A program made the translations under genes and the position numbers. The notes under the pieces are model-generated. The model saw nothing but the letters and a program-made list of their open reading frames with translations. It did no database searches and was not told the origin of the DNA. A DNA stretch of 64,000 bases, from the NCBI GenBank assembly GCA_028277645.1, contig JANQFV010000005.1, positions 1-64,000 of the forward strand, in the 5' to 3' direction. Every line of letters starts with the position of its first letter. The stretch's first letter is position 1. The stretch is from Phycisphaerae bacterium. GTDB taxonomy: Bacteria > Planctomycetota > Phycisphaerae > UBA1845 > Fen-1342. Shown here piece by piece: positions 43,409 to 51,737 of this stretch.

Positions 43409-46400
43409 CTAGCGATTAGCGGTCCCGTTGCGTGTCCGGGAGATCGTCCCGGGCGTGCCCGGCCGGATTTCGGTCGGGCGCGGGTCCGTGTTGCCGAACG
43501 TGCCCCACTCCTGGTAGCAGTCCAGCCACGACTGGTAGTCAACCAGCGTGATGCACAGGTCGCCGTCGTAGTCGGCGAGCGGGTTGAAGTTGGCATCACC
43601 GTCACACGAACGGTACGTCGCCAGGAACTCCTGGAAGTCGTCCGCGTCAACGACACCGTCCAGATCGAGGTCACCGCAGATCTCGCACAGATCCGGGATG
43701 CCGTTACCGTTGACATCGGTATCGCACACCGCGTTCGGATCGTTCGGATCGCAGAAACCGCCATCTGAGATCAGGATGTCGCACTCATCCGGGATGCCGT
43801 TCTGGTTGCAGTCGTTCGGCGGAGCGCCCGTGTCACCGTCGACCGTGAACAGGTCAACGCTGCCCTGGGCACCGTCAAAGCCGGAGTACCGCAGACCGAT
43901 ACGGAAGTCGCCGGCCGGCGCGGGGAACGTGTAAGTGAAGAATTCCCACTGCCAGTTGACGGCCCAGTAGTCAGTGTCGAGCTGGCCGATGAGGATGTCA
44001 TCACCATCGCCGGCGTTCGGCCCGATCACGACCCAAGCTTCGATGTCGTAGTTGTTGTACGGGGTGATACCCCAGTAGACACTACCGTTCGTAAAGCCGG
44101 CGATCGAAACGTCGCCGATCATCGTCAGCTTCGGTGTGATGATCCACTCATCCTGCGTACCGGAGTACGTGTCGTCGTACAGGCAGGTCGCGTACTGCAA
44201 CCCGCTGATCGGCGCGTACGTTCCGATACCCCAGGTCTGGACGTTGTTGACCACCGCCGTCCAGTCGGTCGGCGGCACGGTGCCCTCAAAGTCCTCATTG
44301 ATGACAGTCTCGCGCACCGTGCTGAGCTGGCACTCGTCCGGAATGCCATCAGACTGGCAGTCCTCGCTCGTGCCGTCAGCGATGTCGCACTCATCCGGGA
44401 CGCCGTTGGCGTTGCAATCCTGGCTGTAACCCGAGGTGATATCGCAATCATCCGGGATACCGTTGCTATTGCAATCCGGCTCGCATTCATCCGGGATGCC
44501 GTTGCCATTGCAATCCAGGCTGGTGCCATCAGCGATGTCGCAATCGTCCGGAACCAGGTTGGTGTTGCAGTCGTTGCCGTCGAGCTCGCACTCGTCGGGA
44601 ACGCCGTTGAGGTTGCAATCCAGGCTGGTGCCGTCGGCGATGTCGCAATCGTCCGGGATACCGTTGTTGTTGCAGTCGCCGCCACCGGCGCCGCCTCCAG
44701 TGATCTGGAAGGAGACGTCGTACGGATCGCCGCCGGCCGCAGCCGAAAACGCCACGAAGTTGGACAGACCAAACGCAATCGGAGCGCGAATGTAGCACTC
44801 GCTCATCACGACGGCTGCACCGGTGTGGCTGGACACCCAGAAGGACTGGCCGAAGTCGGTCGGCGCCGGCAGGGCACCCGCGGTGGCCATACCGATCCAG
44901 TACACGCCCGCATCGAGCGGGATGCTGATACCATCGATCACGTAGTCGTACTGATCATCGAAGGCGCCCGGACCGATGAACGTGCGGGTCACAGTACCGG
45001 CATCATCCGGCACCCAGAACGCCGCGATCTGATTACCTTCATCCGGAGCACCGGCGGCATCGCCATAAACCTCGACGCGGACGCGACCGTCCCAGACGAA
45101 GTTGGGCTCTTCCTCGGTGATCCAGTGCAGAGCACTGATGGACGTTGCACTGAGCAACTCGAAGTCATCAACGAGCATCGCATCCTCGACCTGGCCACCA
45201 AACTGGCAGGCGAGCGAGTTGTCGCCGTTGGGCACACCGTTGTCCCACACAACGACGGGCGGACCGCCGCTACCGAGCTCGCAATCATCGGGGATGCCGT
45301 TCGGCTGGCAGTCGAGCGCCGTGCCGCAGTCCGTCGGGTAGACGGTGCCGCAGTCGCCGGTCGCACAGCCACCAGGCAGCTCGCAAGCATCGGGGATGCC
45401 GTTGCCGTTGCAATCCGGATCGCAAGCGTCCAGCACGCCGTTGCCATCCACGTCGGGCTCACCCGCGTCGAGCTGGCACTGATCAGGCACGCCGTTGCCG
45501 TCGCAATCGGTGTCGAAGCCGGTGCCGATGTCGCAAACGTCATCGACGCCGTTGAGGTTGCAGTCGAGGCCGGAGCAGGTCGCGCCGACGCCGAGGAACG
45601 TACCACCGGCGGCCACGCAGGCCTCCTCGAAGGTCTCGTAGCAACCCAGGCCACCGTAGGCCGGATCGCAGCACGCCCCCGACGGACAGGCCGTCGAGCT
45701 GGCAATCGTGAAGTCGAAGTCCGGCAGGCACTCCGGCAAAGGATAGGTGTCGATCATGAAGTAGTAGGTACCCGGCGTCAGGACCACACCGGTGGCCGTC
45801 AGCAACGTACCAGTCGTGCTCCAGGCATAGAGGCACGGGTCGCCCAGCGGGCAGACGGTGTCGATGCCGAGACCGATCCAGTTGTCGGTAGTGTTGCTCG
45901 AAACGGTGAGGTCGACGCACACTGCCTCAGTCACGACCACTTCGTAGATGAGGTCTTCGCCACCATCGTACGAGCCCATGCACGTGTTCTCGTAATCATC
46001 AACACGGCCGCACGTGTACTGATTCAGATCGACGAAGTCGAGGTCCGCCGGCAGAGTGATCAGCAGCGGGTTCTCGCAAGCGTCACCCGGCTGCGGGCAC
46101 GGATTCGGATCGCAGACCGTGCCATCACCGAGATACGCACCGAGTGCCGTCGCACAATCGGCGTCGGTCATCACCACGCAGGAGCCGTCGGTGAAGCAGC
46201 AGGCACCGCTCAGGCACAGATCCGGCGTGCAAGCCACGCCGTCGCCGGCATAGCTGCCACCCAACGCGAGGCAGTCGTCCGCACCGGTCTCGATGCAGAT
46301 GATGTTGCCGCTGTTGGGATCATTCGGATCCAGCACGCAGCACGCGCCGTAGGCACAGCTGATGTAGATATCGAGCGTACCGGTCGGATCTGAGCTGCTC

Positions 46401-49400
46401 GACCAGCGGCCGACCAGGATCCAGTACGTCACGCCGCCCGTGACCGGAGTGACCAGATCCTGCGGATCGGAGCAAACCAGCTCGGTCAGGTTGTCGCAAT
46501 CCGGGCCGGTGAACACCGCGATGACGGTATCCTGGAACGGAGTGCCAACGATCTCAACCGTCAGGTTGCAGTCGACCGGCGGGGTATAGCAGTACCAGAC
46601 GCCGAAGCGGGTCTCGGTCGCGCTGCTGCTGTTGCAGCTCACGTCGATATCGTGCGTGGCCAGACCGTAGTTGACGCCGAGATCCACGAACGGAATCGCA
46701 GTGACCGGCGTGCAGTCCTCGCACAGGTCATTGGCCGGCGGACACGGATACGGATCACAGACAGTGCCGCCACCAAGGAAGTTTCCGCCGCCGCCGAGGC
46801 AATCGGCTTCCAGCTCGACCAGGCAGACGCCGCCGTCGTAGCAGCACGCACCGACGCACGGATTCGGATCGCAGTCGGTGAAGTCGCCCTGGTAGACGCC
46901 GCCACCGGCCAAGCAGTCGGCCTCGGTCTCGATCGTACACGTCGCACCGTTGCAGCAGGCACCCATGAATTCCTGCTCGTTGTCAACGCAGATCAGGTCG
47001 ATGGCCATGTCACTTTCCCAGCTCGGTCCGGTCAGACCCACGAAGCGGACGTGAATGGTCAAGCCCGCGTAGGCCGCCAGATCGACCTCGGCAAAGTTCC
47101 ACTGGTCGCCCAGCTCGCCAACCTGCTCGAACACGGTGTCCCAGGTGATGCAGTCGTTGGTCGACACCTGGAGTTGCAGCGTGCCCATGTCACCGCCGTA
47201 CATGTGATACCAGAAGGTCATGGTCGGCGTGGTGAGCGGGGAGAGGTCGAAGCAGGGACCGTCGAGGATCGCGGTCTGGTTGTTGAACCCACTGGCCTCG
47301 GTGTAGAGGTAGTAGGTGCCGTCCCAGGCCGCGCTCGGACCGGTGTTCGACGACGTGGTGCCGTCGGCATCCCAGGTCCAGTCCATCTCGTCGTCGAGCG
47401 ACTGGGTCCAGTCGCCGAGCGGATTGTTCGGATCCTCGAAGCTCTCGCAATACGGAGGCGTGATCGTCACACCGCACACGCAGGGCTGCGGGCACGGGTT
47501 CGGATCACAGACCGTGTCATCACCGAAGTAGATGCCACCGCCGGTGCAGTCACCCGGATCGATGGTCGTGCTCATGACGCAGGTGCCGTCGCTGTAGCAG
47601 CAGGCACCCGGCTGCGGGCACGGATTCGGATCACAGACGGTCGCACCGCCCTGGTACACACCGCCGGCTGTCGCGCAACCCGCGACGTCGAGCTCCTGGC
47701 AGGTACCATCGGCGAAGCAGCACGCCCCAGCGCACGGGTTCGGATCGCAAACCGTACCGTCGCCGAGGTACGTACCACCTTGGTTATTAAGGCAATCGTC
47801 CTCGTCCGTGAGGAGGCAAGTCGCGCCGACACAGCACGCACCGAACGGCGGCGGCTCGACGACGTTGAGGGTGTAATCCTCAACCTCACCGTAGGTGGTA
47901 TCGCCACAGATCGGCGGGGCCGCGTTGTAATTGATGCGAACGCGCATCACCGTGTCGCCGAGGACGGCGTCCAACGGTGCCACGATGTCGGCCGTGTAGG
48001 GGCCATCGCCCGTGCCGACCGTCATGGTGATCGCTTCGTTCGGATCCTCGAAATCGAGATCCTGGTTCCAGTCGACCCAGATCGCGCACTGGTCACTGCT
48101 GTACGGATTGCCGTTCGTGACCGTGATCGAGCTCGGAATGCCGAGCGCGACCTTGGTGAACAGCGCCGTGTAGTCGGCGTAGCCGCTGCAGTCCGAGGTG
48201 TTATCGATCGTGCCCATCAGCACGTTCGAGATGTACTCGTCGCAGCCACCACTGGCGGCACAGTACGAAGGCGGAGCCTCGACTGCGACCACATTGACGG
48301 TGTACGGGCCGACCGCACCGTTGGCCGGATCGTTCATCACCGGATACCAGTACTGGCCCGGCGGCAGATTCAGCCAGCGGATCGTCACGTTACCGTCGAC
48401 GCACGTCGTGGTGTCGAACGTACCCGCGGCCGTCACGGTCGTGCTCGGGCAATCGGTGGCGAAATTCAGCCAGGCATTGCCGAACGCCGGCGTGGTGCCG
48501 CAGTAATCGAGCGTGACGTTCCAACCCAGACCATAGGTGGTGTCCGGACCGAGCTCGATCGCGTGCCAGACCTCGCCCTCGGGACCGAAGGCGCTGCCGT
48601 CGTGCGTCGCACAGGTGTTGTCGCCGTTGAAGACCTGCGGAACGCCGTCAGCCAGCAGAACCGGCGTGACCGAATTGCAGTCATCATTCACGGGCTCGTT
48701 GCCGAAGCACGGATCGCCTTCGGCGTAGTAGGCCAGCGTGAACGTGTCGTTCGGGTCGCCGTCGCACGTGTGGCTGCTGGACGAATTGTACGGCGCGATG
48801 ACGACGTAGTAAGTGCCGTCGGCCGTACAAGTCCAGGTGAAGTCGTCCGCGTTGTAATTGCACGTCGAGTTACCATCGACACCCGCCAGGATCGTGCAGG
48901 TCGAATCGACAATCTTGATGTCCGAGTCGAAGCTCGCCGTGCCCGGCCCGGTCAGACCACACAGATCCCAGTGATAGATGAAGCCGCTGTAGCCGTTGAA
49001 GCTGGCGTACCACTTGCCTTCTGTCGCGCAGTCACCGCTTACGGTGTAGCCCCAGACGACGTCGCCGATATCACCGAGGTCGGTGTTCGGCGTCAGGCAG
49101 TCTTCGCACGCGCGGGCTTCGCCGGCATCCAGCAAGCCGTACTTGATGTGATCCGCGAGCTTGGCGATGCCCTGCTCGATCACGACGCTGGTCGCACCGG
49201 GCACGGCTTCACGCGTCTGCGCGGCGGGATCGGTTTTAATCCCTTCCGGCAGGCTCGCCGTTTTCTCTATGGACGCCTGCCCGCTGCCACGCTGCAGCTC
49301 GGCGTTGACGCCCGACCCGGCGCTGATCTGCGCCGCGTCCGCCGCACTCCTGGCCTTCTGGACCGGCGGTGATGTATTCAACGCCAGTACCAGGGCCGTA

Positions 49401-49447
49401 CAGCTACAGAGCACGGCGCCCAACACCAATACTCTCCTCATCTTCAT
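43409..49447 (-). CDS. Giant secreted repeat protein (GACC and DCNxNGIPDxC repeats, GEVED, dockerin)
   Basis: A 2012-residue exported protein; the ATG follows AAAGGAG and a signal peptide (VLVLGAVLCSCTALVLA). In order: two beta-sandwich domains (~115-400); a GEVED domain (~400-525, ending YGEVEDYTL); about eight Cys-rich GACC units (GACCFADGTC, then CDPNPC) at ~535-1260, interrupted by lectin- or MAM-like sandwiches; about fourteen Ca-binding DCNxNGIPDxC units, most of them between ~1295 and 1705, some only 12-25 residues apart; a choice-of-anchor type sandwich with NEDFEGTVPP (~1710-1880); and a C-terminal dockerin-like pair (LDLDGVVDADDFQEFL and YDGDLCITLVDYQSWL). It has no catalytic motif. 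A cell-surface, adhesive or structural role is inferred. The DNA repeats are highly similar and prone to recombination. Confidence 0.85.
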   Translation of the reverse strand: MKMRRVLVLGAVLCSCTALVLALNTSPPVQKARSAADAAQISAGSGVNAELQRGSGQASIEKTASLPEGIKTDPAAQTREAVPGATSVVIEQGIAKLADHIKYGLLDAGEARACEDCLTPNTDLGDIGDVVWGYTVSGDCATEGKWYASFNGYSGFIYHWDLCGLTGPGTASFDSDIKIVDSTCTILAGVDGNSTCNYNADDFTWTCTADGTYYVVIAPYNSSSSHTCDGDPNDTFTLAYYAEGDPCFGNEPVNDDCNSVTPVLLADGVPQVFNGDNTCATHDGSAFGPEGEVWHAIELGPDTTYGLGWNVTLDYCGTTPAFGNAWLNFATDCPSTTVTAAGTFDTTTCVDGNVTIRWLNLPPGQYWYPVMNDPANGAVGPYTVNVVAVEAPPSYCAASGGCDEYISNVLMGTIDNTSDCSGYADYTALFTKVALGIPSSITVTNGNPYSSDQCAIWVDWNQDLDFEDPNEAITMTVGTGDGPYTADIVAPLDAVLGDTVMRVRINYNAAPPICGDTTYGEVEDYTLNVVEPPPFGACCVGATCLLTDEDDCLNNQGGTYLGDGTVCDPNPCAGACCFADGTCQELDVAGCATAGGVYQGGATVCDPNPCPQPGACCYSDGTCVMSTTIDPGDCTGGGIYFGDDTVCDPNPCPQPCVCGVTITPPYCESFEDPNNPLGDWTQSLDDEMDWTWDADGTTSSNTGPSAAWDGTYYLYTEASGFNNQTAILDGPCFDLSPLTTPTMTFWYHMYGGDMGTLQLQVSTNDCITWDTVFEQVGELGDQWNFAEVDLAAYAGLTIHVRFVGLTGPSWESDMAIDLICVDNEQEFMGACCNGATCTIETEADCLAGGGVYQGDFTDCDPNPCVGACCYDGGVCLVELEADCLGGGGNFLGGGTVCDPYPCPPANDLCEDCTPVTAIPFVDLGVNYGLATHDIDVSCNSSSATETRFGVWYCYTPPVDCNLTVEIVGTPFQDTVIAVFTGPDCDNLTELVCSDPQDLVTPVTGGVTYWILVGRWSSSSDPTGTLDIYISCAYGACCVLDPNDPNSGNIICIETGADDCLALGGSYAGDGVACTPDLCLSGACCFTDGSCVVMTDADCATALGAYLGDGTVCDPNPCPQPGDACENPLLITLPADLDFVDLNQYTCGRVDDYENTCMGSYDGGEDLIYEVVVTEAVCVDLTVSSNTTDNWIGLGIDTVCPLGDPCLYAWSTTGTLLTATGVVLTPGTYYFMIDTYPLPECLPDFDFTIASSTACPSGACCDPAYGGLGCYETFEEACVAAGGTFLGVGATCSGLDCNLNGVDDVCDIGTGFDTDCDGNGVPDQCQLDAGEPDVDGNGVLDACDPDCNGNGIPDACELPGGCATGDCGTVYPTDCGTALDCQPNGIPDDCELGSGGPPVVVWDNGVPNGDNSLACQFGGQVEDAMLVDDFELLSATSISALHWITEEEPNFVWDGRVRVEVYGDAAGAPDEGNQIAAFWVPDDAGTVTRTFIGPGAFDDQYDYVIDGISIPLDAGVYWIGMATAGALPAPTDFGQSFWVSSHTGAAVVMSECYIRAPIAFGLSNFVAFSAAAGGDPYDVSFQITGGGAGGGDCNNNGIPDDCDIADGTSLDCNLNGVPDECELDGNDCNTNLVPDDCDIADGTSLDCNGNGIPDECEPDCNSNGIPDDCDITSGYSQDCNANGVPDECDIADGTSEDCQSDGIPDECQLSTVRETVINEDFEGTVPPTDWTAVVNNVQTWGIGTYAPISGLQYATCLYDDTYSGTQDEWIITPKLTMIGDVSIAGFTNGSVYWGITPYNNYDIEAWVVIGPNAGDGDDILIGQLDTDYWAVNWQWEFFTYTFPAPAGDFRIGLRYSGFDGAQGSVDLFTVDGDTGAPPNDCNQNGIPDECDILISDGGFCDPNDPNAVCDTDVNGNGIPDLCEICGDLDLDGVVDADDFQEFLATYRSCDGDANFNPLADYDGDLCITLVDYQSWLDCYQEWGTFGNTDPRPTEIRPGTPGTISRTRNGTANR

Positions 49448-50252
49448 GCCCTAACTCCTTTGCACCAAAAACTGTGAAGTGCGTCTAACGCACACGCTCC
49501 AATACGATGCACGCGACAACAGCCGCAGTCGACGAGCGATGGAATTGCGCATCAGTGAGCGCTCGCCCGAGCCACAACTGTGAACGTACGGATGCCACGA
49601 TCAGGTGCCTATACCGTTGACTTAGATTTGTTATCACGACTGAGATGTAATTCTTCCTTCCGCCTCGTCATTGCATCCCGAAGTGCCTCGCGCGCCTCGC
49701 GTGCAGCGCCGCCGGGACAGGGCAACGATGTTGCACATGAACACCGCCCGCACCAGTCACGGGATGACTTGTCTCCTCTCTCCTGTTCCCATCGTGACCG
49801 GCTCCTCTGGCACGGCCACGTGAAGGCCATGATAGGTCGCGGCCGGGGGCCGGGTCAAGAATTCGTTTGGCAGCCGGCGGACGCTCCGACCGGCCACGGA
49901 CACGGGGTTCCGAACAGTCTGGTGTCTGATTAACGTCTTATAATAATTTGGCAACAGGCGGACTAACTGCCCTTTGCGGCAGCCAGACAGAGTTATCGAA
50001 CACTTTGCCAGCCACGCATCGGACTGGCGATGTTTCAAGTGCGAAACGCCTGATTTGAGACCCTCTTGGCCAGAATACCTCTTTTTTCGCGTTTCCTCGC
50101 CCTCGAGCCTCGATCAGTCGTGTAATACCACCTCAAAATATCGTCGCGACGGAGCACACCCAGAAACAGAGCTGATTGACCTGCCGGTGCTGCACGCTGA
50201 TGCTTTGCCGCGGGCGCGACCGCGTGCCTCTCAGCTTGGAGCCCCAACCGCC
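49448..50252. other. Long intergenic region between divergent genes
   Basis: About 800 bp without a supported gene. It holds a small hairpin, GTGCGT-CTA-ACGCAC (49479-49493), in the leader of the giant protein gene and a TATAAT (49939-49944) on the plus strand without a good -35. The first part of this interval probably contains both promoters. Frames extending the glycosyltransferase upstream to 49974 exist, but their protein sequence looks non-coding. Confidence 0.45.
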
Positions 50253-51629
50253 GTGAGCACAGCGGACCTCGCACAGCCCCGCTCTTTCAACGCCCGCCTG
50301 ATCGTAAGTGCAGTCGCGATCGAGATCGGGCTGCTGCTGCCACACTTCGCGGAGTCACCCGCGCGACAGGTCGGGCTGGTGCTGTGCGCGTACGCCGTTT
50401 GCACAGTTCCTTACGTATACATCCTCTGGTTGCTGACGTCGGCAGCCGCGCCGCAGTCGCCGCGCACGCTGGGGATCGTGCTGGTCGCGGGCGTCATCTT
50501 CCGGATGACGCTGTGTCCGCTGCCCGCGGTGACGAGCCCGGACGTGAACCGCTACCTGTGGGAGGGCCTGGTTCAGGCGTCCGGGCACAATCCTTACGCA
50601 CTCCCGCCCGATGCCGCCGAGCTCGCCGACGTCCGCGCACGCCACCCGGAGCTGGGACAACGGATGCTGCAACCTGACCTGCACCCGGGAATTGCGGCGG
50701 TCTACCCGCCGACGGCACAGGCCCTGTTCCGGCTGAATGCGGAGCTGACGGGCAGCACACTGTGGGGCTGGAAGCTGATTCTGTTGGTCTGTGAGGGAAT
50801 GCTTGTCTGGGCGGCGTGGTTGTACCTGCGAAAGCGCAGCATTGAACCGGTGTGGCTCGCAGCGATCGTCTGGTGCCCGCTGGTGTTACTGGAAGTGTAC
50901 GAATGCGGCCACCTGGATCTAGTGGGCGCTGCGTTTCTTATGCTCGGTCTGGCGGCATGGCAACGAAAACGCGATGTGTCGGCCGGCATCGCACTGGGCC
51001 TGGCGATCAACGTGAAATATATGTGGCCGGGTCTGGCCCTGCTTGTGCTGGTCGGCGCATCACGCAGCGGGGCGCGTAGAGCGAGACTGTTCGTGGCAAC
51101 TCTGGTGACGACCTTGCTGTGTTGGGTCCCGTATCGAGATGGAATGCTGAGCGCCATCACCACGTCTCGCATGTTCGCCGAGTCGTGGACGTTCAACGAC
51201 GTGCTGTTCGAAGGATTGCGCAAGGTTCTCGTTCACGGCCTGCAAATGCCGCCGAGCGCTCCATTCATCGTGACGCTCGTGGTGCTCAGCACACTCGCGT
51301 TTTCCCTATCGCTTCGGCGATCGCAGGATACGTGGCGCGACGTTTGGTTGCTGGTGGGTGTCGGACTGCTGCTGAGCCCGGTGGCTTATCCGTGGTACTT
51401 TCTGTGGATCGTGCCCGGCCTGGTACTACGTCCGCCGCTTTGGCTTGTGATCTGGATCGTCAGCGTCCCGCTGCTGCACTTGGTGCACTGGAAGTACGTC
51501 GCCACCGGCCAGTGGGATCCCATGCCGAACCTGTGGCTCGCGGTCGGGTTTGTACCGGGGCTGCTGTTGATTCGCGCGTGGTGGCAGCGCCTGATGCACC
51601 CGCGGCAGGGCACAAATCGCTCGCTATAA
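50253..51629 (+). CDS. GT-C type membrane glycosyltransferase
   Basis: A 458-residue membrane protein with about eleven hydrophobic helices. The large first periplasmic loop reads TSPDVNRYLWEGLVQASGHN followed by PYALPP, matching the DxxRYxWEG-x-NPY signature of polyprenol-phosphate-dependent mannosyl/glucosyltransferases (GT87/DUF2029-like). The Asp is the likely catalytic residue. The GTG at 50253 gives a normal N-terminus before helix 1 (FNARLIVSAVAIEIGLLLPH). It may glycosylate cell-envelope lipids or polymers; donor and acceptor are unknown. The TAA stop lies inside a TATAAT sequence that may serve the following sucA gene. Confidence 0.78.
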   Translation: MSTADLAQPRSFNARLIVSAVAIEIGLLLPHFAESPARQVGLVLCAYAVCTVPYVYILWLLTSAAAPQSPRTLGIVLVAGVIFRMTLCPLPAVTSPDVNRYLWEGLVQASGHNPYALPPDAAELADVRARHPELGQRMLQPDLHPGIAAVYPPTAQALFRLNAELTGSTLWGWKLILLVCEGMLVWAAWLYLRKRSIEPVWLAAIVWCPLVLLEVYECGHLDLVGAAFLMLGLAAWQRKRDVSAGIALGLAINVKYMWPGLALLVLVGASRSGARRARLFVATLVTTLLCWVPYRDGMLSAITTSRMFAESWTFNDVLFEGLRKVLVHGLQMPPSAPFIVTLVVLSTLAFSLSLRRSQDTWRDVWLLVGVGLLLSPVAYPWYFLWIVPGLVLRPPLWLVIWIVSVPLLHLVHWKYVATGQWDPMPNLWLAVGFVPGLLLIRAWWQRLMHPRQGTNRSL

Positions 51630-51630
51630 T
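51625..51630 (+). promoter_or_regulatory. Possible -10 element for sucA within the preceding stop codon
   Basis: TATAAT overlapping the TAA stop of the glycosyltransferase gene, 108 bp before the chosen sucA start. A -35 hexamer is not obvious. Confidence 0.3.
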
Positions 51631-51737
51631 GCGCCAATCGTGCAGTGTCACGAGAACGGGTCTGACCGTCCGGGGCGGACGGGCGATTGACCGATAGAGG
51701 CAGGAGAGCGTCAACGTCGAGGACGCCGAATCCGAGT

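Noticed and set aside
43690-45560. Regularly spaced DNA repeats that could suggest a CRISPR array
   Set aside because: The repeats are in frame, encode DCNxNGIPDxC units, vary by codon, and no cas genes are present.
46652-49372. A 906-codon open frame on the plus strand opposite the giant repeat protein
   Set aside because: It mirrors the low-complexity repeats of the real gene and gives a Val/Arg/Asp-rich sequence without any family resemblance, whereas the minus strand has a signal peptide, an SD and recognised domains.
49617-49645. TTGACT sequence as a promoter for the plus-strand genes
   Set aside because: No acceptable -10 lies 16-18 bp downstream.
49580-50250. Upstream extension of the glycosyltransferase and a 117-codon frame starting at 49580
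   Set aside because: The protein sequence is Arg/Ser/His-rich and lacks a ribosome-binding site; homology begins only near 50253.
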